A stretch of 64,000 nt of DNA from Leptospira noumeaensis (GTDB taxonomy: Bacteria; Spirochaetota; Leptospiria; Leptospirales; Leptospiraceae), in NCBI RefSeq assembly GCF_004770765.1, contig NZ_RQFK01000007.1, positions 267,700-331,699 on the forward strand, given 5' to 3'. A model generated the notes under the pieces. The model had not been told where the DNA came from, did no database searches, and worked only from the letters and a program-made list of their open reading frames with translations. Positions within the stretch are counted from its first letter, which is position 1; every line of letters begins with the position of its first letter. This document shows, in pieces, positions 1 to 10,404 of this stretch. A program made the position numbers and the translations under genes.

Positions 1-610
1 CAATTCCATCAGAGTAATTTTCTATAATATGAAATCTTAAAGTAAATCCACCGTTTGTAATGTCTCCACCAAGTTCTACGTTTTTGTTTTGCGCTTCGAC
101 TGCTTTCTGAACATCACCTTGTGCAAAGTTGAATTTGAATCCATGAAGGTATAAATTAAATCTGTGTAGGAAAGTTTTGAGTTCCGGTTCTGTATCGGAT
201 GGCCCTCCACCCATAAGCCAACCAAGGTTTACCGCAACAATAAAGTTAGGTGCAAGGGATGCTCCTACATTGGGAAGTTTTTGAAAACTTAAACTTTGGT
301 AAGCCACGTTGATATCTTCTTTTTGTTGGCCAGCAACTGTCATACCCACACCGACTTGGAACCGGTTCACAATCCCCGGGCCCATTAGGGATGAGTTGAT
401 GTTGGAGATGACTGCTGCCTCAGACATTGTCGCAAGGACTTTGTCTGTATATTGGAGTTGGAGCGCGGTGTCTACGCTGTTGATTTGTGATTGGATGGTT
501 GTCGGGAGAATGGTACAAGCATCCCCCGTACAAGTTACTTTTGCCTGAAGGGAATTCACAAGGAGACTCGAACTGATTGTAAGTAAAAGAACACCTATTC
601 GGAATTTCAT
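1..610 (-). CDS. Lsa36-like surface protein, N-terminal part (runs off window)
   Basis: The minus frame is open from an ATG at 608-610 to the left edge, giving about 203 residues; the C-terminus lies outside the window. The first 23 residues are a signal peptide (MKFRIGVLLLTISSSLL then a small-residue cleavage site). The mature part starts with a short disulfide-like CTGDAC loop, then a region about membership in pairs (Ile-Asn-Ser-Val-Asp) and glycine-rich strands (VGVGMTV, LGWLMGGGPSD), suggesting an exported outer-membrane or surface protein. The pattern resembles the Leptospira Lsa36 surface adhesin family. That name rests on recall, so the family is probable and the function unproven. 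Confidence 0.7.
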   Translation of the reverse strand, partial: MKFRIGVLLLTISSSLLVNSLQAKVTCTGDACTILPTTIQSQINSVDTALQLQYTDKVLATMSEAAVISNINSSLMGPGIVNRFQVGVGMTVAGQQKEDINVAYQSLSFQKLPNVGASLAPNFIVAVNLGWLMGGGPSDTEPELKTFLHRFNLYLHGFKFNFAQGDVQKAVEAQNKNVELGGDITNGGFTLRFHIIENYSDGI

Positions 611-710
611 ATCACCCCTATTATACCAAATATCGGAGATTGGTCTATGCTTTCTTAACAAATGGAGGTGGTTCTATTTCCTAGTTTACAAGCTAGATTT
701 TCAGTAGAAA

Positions 711-1091
711 ATGAGGGCAATGGCACCCATCCAAGAAAAACGTAAATATGTCCGCGTACAACCACTGGAAAACGATCCTGTCGAAATCCATTTGATGGGA
801 ACAGCCCTTCTCGATATCTTAAAAGCGAGTGACATAAGCGTTGGCGGTGTAGGAATCATTGCTCCTAATCACTTTGATGAATGGGATATGAATGAAACTG
901 TCGAAATCCTCGTAGCCCTTCCGGGAGATTTAGCAGATTTCCTGGCCCGAGGAATCATCAAACAGATTGGAAAAAAATCCAAGGAATCTGGAGTTTACGG
1001 GGTACAATTTACGGAAATTGGCCCCAAAGGCAAACAAGACCTACAAGTTTACGTCAACCGCATGGTGCGCCAAGGCCGCGAATTAAAATAA
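711..1091 (+). CDS. PilZ-domain protein, putative c-di-GMP receptor
   Basis: A 126-residue protein made almost entirely of one PilZ domain. The two c-di-GMP contacts are visible: the arginine cluster KRKYVRV near residues 11-17 and the DISVGGVGI turn near residues 41-49, matching the RxxxR and (D/N)xSxxG motifs. PilZ proteins bind the second messenger c-di-GMP and alter motility or envelope processes through partners. No output domain is fused, so the partner is unknown. An internal ATG at 720 (MAPIQEK) is an alternative start; neither has a clear ribosome-binding site. It stands alone, upstream of the thiC riboswitch. Confidence 0.85.
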   Translation: MRAMAPIQEKRKYVRVQPLENDPVEIHLMGTALLDILKASDISVGGVGIIAPNHFDEWDMNETVEILVALPGDLADFLARGIIKQIGKKSKESGVYGVQFTEIGPKGKQDLQVYVNRMVRQGRELK

Positions 1092-1146
1092 GATCCTTTG
1101 ATAATGGTTGTCAAAAAAATACAACCATGAGAAATGATAGGTAACC

Positions 1147-1245
1147 GTTAGGGGTGCTTGTTTTTTTGGAACTTAAGGTAACAAAGAATAGGCTGAGAAA
1201 TACCCTTTTTGAACCTGATCCTGGTAATGCTTGCGAAGGGAAACG
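1147..1245 (+). promoter_or_regulatory. TPP riboswitch (THI element) upstream of thiC
   Basis: The leader contains the conserved blocks of the thiamine pyrophosphate aptamer in order: GGGGTGC at 1151, GGCTGAGA at 1191 followed by TACCC, GAACCTGATC at 1211, and GGTAATGC then GCGAAGGGA at about 1222-1241. These blocks form the pyrimidine- and pyrophosphate-sensing arms. The next gene is thiC, the classic target, about 110 bases downstream. Thiamine pyrophosphate binding should reduce thiC expression; whether by termination or by start-site blocking cannot be decided by eye. Confidence 0.93.
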
Positions 1246-1270
1246 AGAAAAGTGCTTAAGTCTTGTTTAA

Positions 1271-2866
<1,596 letters not shown>

Positions 2867-2912
2867 GTTGAAATTTTTTGATTTGGCGGAACTAAGTTAA
2901 CTGATATAGATT

Positions 2913-2946
2913 GACCCGGAGTCTTAATGGGACTTCCGGGTTTTTG
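2913..2946 (+). terminator. Rho-independent terminator after thiC
   Basis: A GC-rich hairpin (ACCCGGAGTC, a short ATTAATG-like loop, GGACTTCCGGGT) is followed directly by TTTTTG. It lies about 50 bases past the thiC stop and is well placed to end that transcript. Confidence 0.85.
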
Positions 2947-2955
2947 TATGATAGT

Positions 2956-3264
2956 TTATCTGAAAGGATTTATAATTTCCAAGTTTTCGATTTTCTGATT
3001 CGCTTGAAGATATTCAGAATATAATTTTGAACATTTTAGTTTGAGCGCTGCGTTTATAATTAGCGAATCATAATAACTAATCTTATATTTTTCTTTAATA
3101 TTAAGAGAATCGATATAAAAACTGGGATCGGGAAAAAATTTGCACAAAGGTATTAATATGACTTCAATATATGTTCTTAATTCTTTTGCCTTGTTTTTCT
3201 TTTGAGTATCGCTGCTAAACTGATAAAGAATAATATTTGTATCTAAAAAAATCTTATCTTTCAT
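2956..3264 (-). pseudogene. PIN-domain toxin with internal deletion
   Basis: 102 residues, against about 130-140 for PIN ribonuclease toxins. The N-terminal strand with the first catalytic aspartate (IFLDTNIILY) and the later KYKISYYDSLII block with another acidic residue are intact, and the end INPF is typical. The middle, where the family has a conserved glutamate helix (usually after EVI-STQ), is missing: EVI runs straight into LIPLCKFF. The reading frame is kept. Loss of a catalytic acid suggests an inactive remnant. Its ATG overlaps the end of an antitoxin tail, as in vapBC-like operons. Confidence 0.7.
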
Positions 3265-3334
3265 TCATTTCATCACGTGAGAATTTCTTTTCTATTTTGA
3301 TGTGAATGTAGACGAAGTTTTTTGTTATTTGATC
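3254..3334 (-). pseudogene. C-terminal remnant of the cognate antitoxin
   Basis: Immediately upstream of the PIN gene, a minus frame reads DQITKNFVYIHIKIEKKFS then RDEMNER and stop, with an in-frame stop just before it and no start codon. The stop codon overlaps the PIN start in the tight arrangement of VapB/VapC-type operons. I read it as the last 26 codons of a lost antitoxin. The charged, hydrophilic tail fits but is too short for family assignment. Confidence 0.5.
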
Positions 3335-3363
3335 CTACTGAAAGCCCACACTAGGCAATTAAA

Positions 3364-4058
3364 TCAAAGTCCGAGGATCTTCTGGAATGCTAAATTGATG
3401 TTTTCTGCTTCTGGTTTATGTGCTGGATCAAAGTTCGAAACTAGATTTTCAAAATGATTAATGTTGTTTTCGATATATAGGTTAAGTGTATCGATTCTTT
3501 TTTCTTCACCTAATTCTATTCCATTTCTTTTTTTGAAAAGTAGTTCAATTATTTCCTTTTTAACTATATTATCAGTCAAAACTTCATTTAATAAAACTTC
3601 AAACTCCATGGGTGGTGAACTAAGTATTCTCTGTAATTCCTACTCGCCATTTTTAAATAGTGATAAACAGTTCCTATTGGAGAAAAATATTCTTTTGATA
3701 TTTCAAAGAATATCTTAAAAAAATCCTCATTCTTTTTGTAGATGATTGGTGAGCGTAGCCATTCGAACAATACGGGGTTTGATTTATTCATTAGAAAGAA
3801 GGCTTTTTTCAAGTCCCAGCCACTATAATCCATCAATTCCTGAATGGGTATTTCAATTACATCTCTTTCAGGAAGAACACTTAAATACCAGTTCGTCTGA
3901 TGTTTATATATAAATCTTACATCATAGTCACTGTCTAATGATTCAAATCCCCAAGCTCTTGAACCGGATTCAATTGCAAAGAGGATTTTAACATTAAATT
4001 CAGCTTCTATCAATGTTAATTTCGTTTCTATTTTCTTTCTTATTTCTGGTGATATCAT
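3364..4058 (-). pseudogene. COG3541-type predicted nucleotidyltransferase, broken by an out-of-frame deletion
   Basis: Two adjacent minus frames make up one family protein. The first (3588-4058) has the nucleotidyltransferase signature SGSRAWGFESLDSDYDVRF near residues 31-49 and ends a few codons after NYREYL. The second (3364-3609) picks up at SPPMEFEVLLNEVL, which in intact members follows roughly 30 residues (a tyrosine- and arginine-rich helix) after NYREYL. Those residues are absent and the frame changes at the join. The product is therefore probably lost, although the first part could still make the catalytic domain. Confidence 0.72.
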
Positions 4059-4128
4059 ATTTTTTGTCTATGTTGTATATCTTTTGTTAATTTGTGTTTG
4101 TTGTTTTGCAAAAAATGCCAAAACAGTA

Positions 4129-4163
4129 AATAAAAAACCCGGGCTTTATGCACCGGGTTCTCT
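4129..4163 (-). terminator. Terminator of the acyl-CoA dehydrogenase transcript
   Basis: Read on the minus strand, AACCCGGTGC, a short loop and GCCCGGGTT are followed by TTTTTTAT. It lies about 60 bases downstream of the acyl-CoA dehydrogenase stop. A smaller hairpin (AGGC-GAAA-GCCT type) sits just before it. Confidence 0.8.
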
Positions 4164-4218
4164 AAAAGGCTTTCGCCTGATTTTAATTTGAAAATGGAAA
4201 ATTTTTGAGACGCGGGAA

Positions 4219-5349
4219 CTACAGACCCAAACTACGTCCAATGATTTCTTTCATAATCTCTGTGGTTCCTGCATAGATGGTTTGGATCCTTGCATCGAGG
4301 TAAGCTCTTGCAATTGGGTATTCCATCATATAACCGTATCCACCAAAGAATTGTAAACATTCATCGGTATGGCGTTTTTGCATCTCTGTTGTATACCATT
4401 TACACATAGAGGCTTCTGCCGTTGTGTTTTCGCCTTTCATATGTTCCATCACAACTTTATCGCAGAACACTTGCGCCATTTCGAGTTCGGTTGCCATTTC
4501 CGCCATTTTGAACTTTGTATTTTGGAAAGACCCGATCTTTTGGCCGAAAGCTTTTCTTTCTTTGATGTATTGGAGAGTGATTTTTTGAACCAGGCGAGTT
4601 GCTTCCACAGCAGCAACGGAAAGTACAAGTCTCTCTTGTGCTAACTTTTGCATGAGGTAACGGAAACCTTGTCCTTGTTTGCCGATCAGGTTTGATTTTG
4701 GAACAATCACATCGTTAAAATACAATTCAGAAGTGTCTTGGGCTTTGAGTCCGATCTTATCTAAATTACGTCCTCTTTCAAAACCTTTCATCCCTTCTTC
4801 AATCATCACAAGAGATATGGTTCCGTTGTCATGTTTCACCGCAGTGATGATGAGATCCGCAAGTTGTCCATTGGAGATAAATGTTTTTTGTCCATTCACT
4901 ACAAAGTGGTCACCTTTGTCGATGGCACTCGTGCGTAGCGATTTTAAATCAGATCCGGCACCAGGCTCAGTCATCGCAACAGCTAAGATGGATTCCCCAG
5001 AAGCGCATTTTGGCAACCAACGTTTCTTTTGTTCATCACTTGCATAAGTAGAGATATAAGGGGCAATCACGTCATTATGAAGGGATATAAAAAATCCACT
5101 ATTTCCCACACGAGAGGATTCTTCAATGATGATGATATTATAGAGGAAGTCGGCACCAGAACCGCCGTATTCAGTGGGGACATCGGGACAGAGAAGACCA
5201 TTTTCACCCGCCTTTCTCCAGACTTCTTTTGGCACGATATGGTTTTTTTCCCATTCTTCGTGGTGTGGTTTTACTTCTGTTTCAAAAAATTTCCGAGCCA
5301 TCTCGCGGAATTGATGGTGTTCTTCAGTAAAGGGGAGGATACGCTCCAT
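4219..5349 (-). CDS. Acyl-CoA dehydrogenase, LCAD/IVD-like
   Basis: 376 residues, full length for the family. It oxidises acyl-CoA thioesters at the alpha-beta bond with FAD, passing electrons to electron-transfer flavoprotein. The FAD/substrate motif AVAMTEPGAGSDLKSL is at about 123-138 and the C-terminal block QFFGGYGYMMEYPIARAY is present. In the YAGTTEI motif the position that carries the catalytic glutamate of short- and medium-chain enzymes is alanine. E239 in LAQERLVLS matches the alternative base of long-chain and isovaleryl enzymes, so chain or branch specificity is probably of that type. Monocistronic, with a terminator downstream. Confidence 0.93.
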   Translation of the reverse strand: MERILPFTEEHHQFREMARKFFETEVKPHHEEWEKNHIVPKEVWRKAGENGLLCPDVPTEYGGSGADFLYNIIIIEESSRVGNSGFFISLHNDVIAPYISTYASDEQKKRWLPKCASGESILAVAMTEPGAGSDLKSLRTSAIDKGDHFVVNGQKTFISNGQLADLIITAVKHDNGTISLVMIEEGMKGFERGRNLDKIGLKAQDTSELYFNDVIVPKSNLIGKQGQGFRYLMQKLAQERLVLSVAAVEATRLVQKITLQYIKERKAFGQKIGSFQNTKFKMAEMATELEMAQVFCDKVVMEHMKGENTTAEASMCKWYTTEMQKRHTDECLQFFGGYGYMMEYPIARAYLDARIQTIYAGTTEIMKEIIGRSLGL

Positions 5350-5400
5350 ATGATTTGTGACTCCTTGATATGGAAATGCTACAAAAATGGCGAATTGAGG

Positions 5401-7554
5401 TCAATTATAAACAGTGTTCAGCTTCATGTAAACACCAGGATTTTTCTTAATGTACTGGATGGCGTCTTCTTCCGAAAGGACATAGAGTTCCGTTCCTGGC
5501 CAGGCAATGAAACTGAAATTGGACGGAAGGTTTTTTGTAAGGGAATAGATTTCTCCTACAAAGTCCCCAGCGCCCAGTTCCCGAATGGTTTTGTGGTTTT
5601 GCATGACCACAACGGTTCCTGACCTAACGATAAAGGCATTGTGAAAGGTATGACCCTCTTCAATGAGAGATGCTTCCTTTTTCACAGTTTCTAGTTTGAG
5701 GATGAGTTCCAGTTGGGTGACTTGGTAACTGGTAAGCCCACGAAAGGTTTGGGATTCTGTGAGAGTTTTCCAAGTATTGGTCTCTCGGATGCTATTCAGT
5801 TTGGTTAGGTTTTCATGGAGTTTAGATCCACGGATGAACTGAAAGAATCTGGTTTTTTCAATCGTAAGGGCCAACACATCGGTTTCTGCAAACACATCGG
5901 CTTGGCGGGCTGTATCCAAAATTAAAGATGCTTCGCCAAAGTATTCGTAAGTTCCATACCGTTTGACGGCCGTTGGGTCTCCCGAAAGTCCTTCAAACCG
6001 AACGTTCCCTGAGGCAATGATAAAAAACCTATCCCCGTGAGTTCCTTTTTTGATGATTTGTTCCCCGCGTCGGAAACGTTCTTCCTTTACGATTTGTAAA
6101 AACTCTTTGGCTTTTTCGATAGGGAATCCAGAAAAAATATCAATCTGAGAAAGGATTTCTAAAAGTTGGAAAGCCTCTTGGTGTTTGGGAGGAGTGATTT
6201 CCGGATACAAAGTATTTTCAATTCCAAACTTAGCAAGTGTCAGGTGGTTCCCCTCTGGCATATCTTTAGCAGCAATATGGTAGACTGTGATTCGTTTTTG
6301 TATTTCTTCCGGCAAAGAGGCAAGGTAACTGATCTTTGTATGCAGAGGAGGAACACCAGCCTCGTGGTAAATGATTTTACGATCCCAAGGGAAATCTTTT
6401 AAGAACTGGTATCTTGATTCCGGAAATACACCTTTTTTGTACATTTCTTCAAAGGCATCTGGATCATTTAAATGGTCAGAAGTGTAATAGAAAGATTGGT
6501 CTTGGAAAAAAAATTCGAAACCAACTGACGGAATGGAATGGAGAGCATAATGAAAATAAAATTCTCCACCGTTGATGATGGTAGGCCTTCCGATCACAAC
6601 AGGTATAAAATCAAATAGGTCTGTGATTTCACGGCGCGGAATTTTTGTTAAACTACAGTATTTTTTTAGGAAAGATTCCATCACTGTGGCAGTGGCATAA
6701 ATCGTGATTTTGGATTCTTCTAAAATCTTTTGGAAGGTTCCGGCATCATGGTCGGCATGGCAATGGGTGAGGATGATGGAGTTGATAAACTTTGGATTGA
6801 CATTGGATTCTCGTAACCACTCGGTCGAATTCACCGGTGGGTCCACCATGATCCCTTGGCCATTTAGCCAAATGATAAATCCTGAAGTGTTGTCTGTAGG
6901 ATCAAATCCATGGGAAGGCCCAAGGCAAGTGATCCCAATGATGGGAGGTTGGAAAGGTTCTTCGAGTCTCTTTCCAATGTCATACTTTACATGAAAGTCG
7001 ACTTCACCCGGAGTTTTGATTTTTTTATCTCCATCCACAATGAGAAATTCATTGGAGGGGAGTTGTTCGATGGTGATTTTTCCAAACTGGGCTTTGTGGT
7101 TTTCGTCGAAGAGAACAAACTCAACCACTTCTTCCATAGTTTTATAACTACGGAAATGTGCCATCTCCGCTTTGATATCAGGGAAACCAAAACTTGCAGT
7201 TCCATCGATAAACTCGGAGGCAAGGTTTAATTCTTGAGGCCCCATTAAAGATTCCCCGAGAACAATGGTTAGCTGTTCTTTTTGTTCGGGAGAACAAACG
7301 ATAAATGTTTTTTTTCCACCTCTAAAGAAGAAGTTGAAGTAAATTGGGAATTCTAACTCCGCTATGGAGATCCCTTTTTCGACATGGAAGAATTTATTAG
7401 GGAGGACAAACACCAGAGGGGTCTTCTTTTCGAGCCCCATGGTGTCTTTAATTGTTTCCGGAGGGGATCCAATTTGGATGTACCCTTCGGATGTATCGAC
7501 TAAATATCCCCCTCTAGGGAGAGCGGTAAAACCATTCGGTTCAGAACTGACCAT
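5401..7554 (-). CDS. MBL-fold hydrolase fused to two cyclic-nucleotide-binding domains
   Basis: 717 residues. Residues 1-190 have no recognised domain. Residues 205-430 form a metallo-beta-lactamase fold with the metal motif HCHADHD at 264-270 and further ligands near SDHLND and YHEAG. Residues 467-580 form a cyclic-nucleotide-binding domain with a proper phosphate-binding cassette (FGEASLILDTARQADV, Arg present). Residues 600-710 form a second such domain whose cassette (VGEIYSLTKNLPSN) lacks the arginine and is probably degenerate. No membrane segment is seen. The layout suggests a hydrolase switched by cAMP or cGMP. Trx lies just upstream on the same strand. Confidence 0.88.
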   Translation of the reverse strand: MVSSEPNGFTALPRGGYLVDTSEGYIQIGSPPETIKDTMGLEKKTPLVFVLPNKFFHVEKGISIAELEFPIYFNFFFRGGKKTFIVCSPEQKEQLTIVLGESLMGPQELNLASEFIDGTASFGFPDIKAEMAHFRSYKTMEEVVEFVLFDENHKAQFGKITIEQLPSNEFLIVDGDKKIKTPGEVDFHVKYDIGKRLEEPFQPPIIGITCLGPSHGFDPTDNTSGFIIWLNGQGIMVDPPVNSTEWLRESNVNPKFINSIILTHCHADHDAGTFQKILEESKITIYATATVMESFLKKYCSLTKIPRREITDLFDFIPVVIGRPTIINGGEFYFHYALHSIPSVGFEFFFQDQSFYYTSDHLNDPDAFEEMYKKGVFPESRYQFLKDFPWDRKIIYHEAGVPPLHTKISYLASLPEEIQKRITVYHIAAKDMPEGNHLTLAKFGIENTLYPEITPPKHQEAFQLLEILSQIDIFSGFPIEKAKEFLQIVKEERFRRGEQIIKKGTHGDRFFIIASGNVRFEGLSGDPTAVKRYGTYEYFGEASLILDTARQADVFAETDVLALTIEKTRFFQFIRGSKLHENLTKLNSIRETNTWKTLTESQTFRGLTSYQVTQLELILKLETVKKEASLIEEGHTFHNAFIVRSGTVVVMQNHKTIRELGAGDFVGEIYSLTKNLPSNFSFIAWPGTELYVLSEEDAIQYIKKNPGVYMKLNTVYN

Positions 7555-7572
7555 TAGGGGATAATTTATTTC

Positions 7573-7884
7573 CTACTTGTGATTTTCTATAAATTTTTTA
7601 ATTTGCGGTTTTGGTAAAGCGCCAATTGCTTTATCCACTAAAACTCCATCTTTGTAAAGAAGAAGAGTAGGGATCGATTGGATGCCCAATTCCTGCGCAG
7701 TCTTCTGATTGAAATCAACGTTTAGTTTTGTAATTTTGATATCAGCCATTTCCTGTGATAATTCATCAAGAACAGGAGCCACCATTCGACAAGGTCCGCA
7801 CCATTCCGCCCAACAATCCACGAGTACTACGCCCTTAGCAGTTTCTGCTTTGAAATTGGCGTCTGTGACTTCCGTTAGTGCCAT
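7573..7884 (-). CDS. trxA: Thioredoxin
   Basis: 103 residues with the active-site motif WCGPC in WAEWCGPCRMVAPVLDEL and the cis-proline turn IPTLLLY. It is a general cytosolic dithiol reductase that recycles disulfides in ribonucleotide reductase and other proteins. AAGGAGA precedes the ATG at good spacing. It may be cotranscribed with the MBL/cNMP fusion 18 bases downstream. Confidence 0.97.
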   Translation of the reverse strand: MALTEVTDANFKAETAKGVVLVDCWAEWCGPCRMVAPVLDELSQEMADIKITKLNVDFNQKTAQELGIQSIPTLLLYKDGVLVDKAIGALPKPQIKKFIENHK

Positions 7885-7957
7885 ATTTCGAAATCTCCTT
7901 TTGAAAGGTATTCTCCTTTCTATAAACTAGACTGGGGATTCTAGGGAAAAACGTCGA

Positions 7958-8767
7958 TTATTGTTTCTTTTTTTTCTTTTTATCGTCGGATTCGAGGTCC
8001 GCAATTTTCTGTTGGAAGGATTCGATCAGAGTTTTTGTTTTTTCCAAGTCATCATTTTCGCCAGTAATTTGGAAAATTTTACGGTTCATCTCCAACATTT
8101 CTACAGAATGTTTCAAATCTGTGGAATCTTGTGTAGACATTTCAAATTTTGTCCTATAATCCTGGGCAGCTTGGTTAGCAAGTTCTATGACAAGGTTGAA
8201 GTGTTCTTTGCGGATGTAGTAATAAGGATTCTCAAGATCTTGTTCTCTTTCGTAAGCAATAAAATCAAAAAGGTTTTTCGTACAAGCCGCAACTCTGAAA
8301 TTGATGTCTGGCCAAGACCATTTCCATTTGGAGTTGGTTCCAAAAGCAGCCGTGGTTTTTTTCATGGCTTGGAGTAGGCCTTTCACAAGATTCAGTCTTT
8401 GTGTGGGTGTGAACCTTTCGATTTTAGCGAGTAACTCTTTGTTTTCAGAAAGGGAACCGTCGACGTTGTTCCCCACTGTTTTTTCGATAAAAGAGATAGC
8501 GTTATAAATTTCTTTTCTAGCAGTTTCGAGATAGTTGTTATTGTTGATTTCTAAAATGGCAGTAGAAAGTTCATTGATCACAATACAGGTGTTAATGGTT
8601 TTTATGGAGTTAATGGCAAGGGAGATATTAAAATAAGGTTCCATGTCCTTACTTTTTTTGGCTTGGACTTTGAAGATATTGGCCTCTTTTTTCAGTTCCT
8701 CTAGGTAGTTTTTGAAATCTACCAGTTTGTCATTGAAGTCTGCCTTTTTTTCCTTTGTGATCGCCAT
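7958..8767 (-). CDS. Conserved hypothetical, helical cytoplasmic protein
   Basis: 269 residues with no signal peptide or membrane segment and no motif I recognise. The sequence is strongly helical and charged, with heptad-like stretches at about 10-45 and 215-265, and it ends in a lysine tail (DDKKKKKKQ). It includes a region with aromatic residues ([23 protein letters not shown]) that may form a core. The monotony of the reading frame and its codon use support a real gene. It is separated from trxA by about 70 bases on the same strand. Role unknown. Confidence 0.8.
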   Translation of the reverse strand: MAITKEKKADFNDKLVDFKNYLEELKKEANIFKVQAKKSKDMEPYFNISLAINSIKTINTCIVINELSTAILEINNNNYLETARKEIYNAISFIEKTVGNNVDGSLSENKELLAKIERFTPTQRLNLVKGLLQAMKKTTAAFGTNSKWKWSWPDINFRVAACTKNLFDFIAYEREQDLENPYYYIRKEHFNLVIELANQAAQDYRTKFEMSTQDSTDLKHSVEMLEMNRKIFQITGENDDLEKTKTLIESFQQKIADLESDDKKKKKKQ

Positions 8768-8853
8768 AGTCTGGTTTCATTTTCGGCAGATGGGACTGGT
8801 TTTGTCCATAAAAAACATCGACCAGGGGGAGATCCTACCGAAACTGGAATAGA

Positions 8854-9066
8854 ATGGACAATTCTCCACGGAAACAAAGGGATCTACTCGATTTACTCGA
8901 CACCTACAAATACATGAACCAGGCCATATTCTGGGATTTTTTGGATTTGGATGGTCGTTGGGATTTTGCGAATGGTTGGCTGCATTTAAACCATCCGGAA
9001 GACGAGTGGAGGGTGAGGGCATCGGAACAATTTCCCCCCATCCGCCCGGAAGGTACCGACCACTAA
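8854..9066 (+). CDS. Small hypothetical protein
   Basis: 70 residues, acidic and tryptophan-rich (FWDFLDLDGRWDFANGWLHL), with no signal peptide. It sits between a divergent gene on the left and an inverted repeat on the right. The ribosome-binding site is weak (GGAAT). The competing minus-strand frame across the same bases is proline- and cysteine-rich and looks less natural. Function not recognised; coding status is likely but not certain. Confidence 0.5.
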   Translation: MDNSPRKQRDLLDLLDTYKYMNQAIFWDFLDLDGRWDFANGWLHLNHPEDEWRVRASEQFPPIRPEGTDH

Positions 9067-9097
9067 TCCTTTCGGATTTTCAGGTCAGTATTTTTGA

Positions 9098-9123
9098 TTC
9101 CAAGACCAAACCTGGTCTTGGAT
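9098..9123. terminator. Inverted repeat between convergent genes, candidate bidirectional terminator
   Basis: TCCAAGACCA and TGGTCTTGGA form a near-perfect 10-base-pair stem around an AACC loop, between the ends of the small plus-strand gene and the 283-residue minus-strand gene. The flanking T-runs are short, so termination strength is uncertain. Confidence 0.55.
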
Positions 9124-9130
9124 TTACCAA

Positions 9131-9982
9131 TTAGTAAGTAATTCTTAAGTCAGAGATATCAATAAACTTTCTAAAAAGAAGGCTATTGGTTGGTTTTTTT
9201 GTATCAAACACAAGAACTGCCACTTTGTTAAAAGTTAAAAAGTTTGGTCTGTACTGTGTGTAGTGATGGCTCGTAATGTTTGTACGATACTTGTTATTGT
9301 AAATTGTATAAGTGTGTTTAGGAAGAGTTTCATGCACTTGGCGTTTTTTCTCATCTTCTGTTTGAGCCACATAGTTATACATTACTTGTTTGTCTTTTGT
9401 CGGTCCTGTTTCACCAAACAGAGTGAAGGGGAGCGCTTTTGCATTGTTTTTACAAAGGTAATCTACTACTTCTGTAAATGTAGGTTCTGGCATTTCTGCT
9501 TCAAATCCAGCGTAGTGGCGTTTTTCTACTTCTGCTTTTTTCTTTGCATAAGTTTCTTCACCCCAAATTTCTTTAGCAGTGACTGGAGTTGGCATTACAT
9601 TGGAAAAGTATAAAGTTCTATCTTCTTTTTCAGGATCAGCCTTTCTCCAAGCAGGATAAGGTATGAGTTTTCTTTCCTCGGCATTGGTTCTGTCTCCCTC
9701 GTATCCAGCAAGAACATAGATTGCATATTCTTGATTGTCTGGAACCCGAGATTCTAGTTCCACTTGTACATCCAAAAATTCACCTTTTCCTGTATCAGCA
9801 TGTCGTCTAACAAAGTTTACACTTTTTAGGCGAATCCTTGTATCATACATGGAAAGAGGATACAGATCACGACCGTCTTTGGAAGCAACTGCTCCCGTTG
9901 TCCCTTGTGTATTCCCTGATTCTTGAGCAAAAAGTGCACAAGTGAGTAGGGTGAATGAAATGGCGAATATTGTTTTGTTCAT
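9131..9982 (-). CDS. Exported protein, candidate flagellar sheath protein FcpB
   Basis: 283 residues with a clear signal peptide (MNKTIFAISFTLLTCALFAQ, cleavage after Ala) and no lipobox or membrane anchor, so probably periplasmic. The body is rich in predicted strands (SVNFVRRHADTGKGEFLDVQ, YAIYVLAGYEG) and tyrosines. Its size and style resemble FcpB, a coiling protein of the Leptospira periplasmic flagellum, but I could not align it, so this is a suggestion only. It is transcribed alone, with an inverted repeat after the stop. Confidence 0.6.
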   Translation of the reverse strand: MNKTIFAISFTLLTCALFAQESGNTQGTTGAVASKDGRDLYPLSMYDTRIRLKSVNFVRRHADTGKGEFLDVQVELESRVPDNQEYAIYVLAGYEGDRTNAEERKLIPYPAWRKADPEKEDRTLYFSNVMPTPVTAKEIWGEETYAKKKAEVEKRHYAGFEAEMPEPTFTEVVDYLCKNNAKALPFTLFGETGPTKDKQVMYNYVAQTEDEKKRQVHETLPKHTYTIYNNKYRTNITSHHYTQYRPNFLTFNKVAVLVFDTKKPTNSLLFRKFIDISDLRITY

Positions 9983-10047
9983 GTTCCGACTACCAATTTG
10001 GTTTATACAGATAGTATCGAAGAAAAGCCCTGGAAAAATTAGGGAAA

Positions 10048-10404
10048 TTAGGCTTTTTTCGGGCGATTGTTCTCATCCACGAAGACTACCTTCGGTTTGT
10101 AATCTGCCGGTAGCTCTTTTTCCACCACTTGGCCATAAGTAATGATGATGACTTTGTCCCCTTTCATTCCAAGCCTTGCCGCTGCCCCGTTCAAACAAAT
10201 GGTTCCCGAACCGCGTTCTCCCACAATCAGGTAAGTCTCAAACCGAGCCCCGTTATTTACGTTCACTACACTGACTTGTTCATAAGGTCTCATTCCGGCC
10301 AAATCCATCAGGTCTTGGTCAACGGTGAGGCTACCTTCGTAGTGGAGTTCGGCCTCAGTGACGATGGCTCTGTGGATTTTGCCTTTGCAAACAGTGATGA
10401 TCAT
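10048..10404 (-). CDS. panD: Aspartate 1-decarboxylase
   Basis: 118 residues, the usual length. It makes beta-alanine for pantothenate and coenzyme A. The proenzyme is self-cleaved between G24 and S25 in HYEGSLTVD, leaving a pyruvoyl group on S25; that site and the [10 protein letters not shown] and NGAAARL blocks are intact. The start overlaps the stop of the upstream gene by four bases, so the two are translationally coupled. Confidence 0.96.
   Translation of the reverse strand: MIITVCKGKIHRAIVTEAELHYEGSLTVDQDLMDLAGMRPYEQVSVVNVNNGARFETYLIVGERGSGTICLNGAAARLGMKGDKVIIITYGQVVEKELPADYKPKVVFVDENNRPKKA

Noticed and set aside
1104..1128. Hairpin ATGGTTGT / ACAACCAT after the PilZ gene as a terminator
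   Set aside because: No T-run on either side, and the adjoining riboswitch leader starts nearby.
5029..5622. 197-codon plus-strand frame across the acyl-CoA dehydrogenase and MBL gene ends
   Set aside because: Spans the ends of two minus-strand genes that have strong family motifs; no start signal or domain.
8777..9022. 81-codon minus-strand frame opposite the small hypothetical gene
   Set aside because: Proline/cysteine-rich and unlike the neighbours; the plus frame looks more natural.
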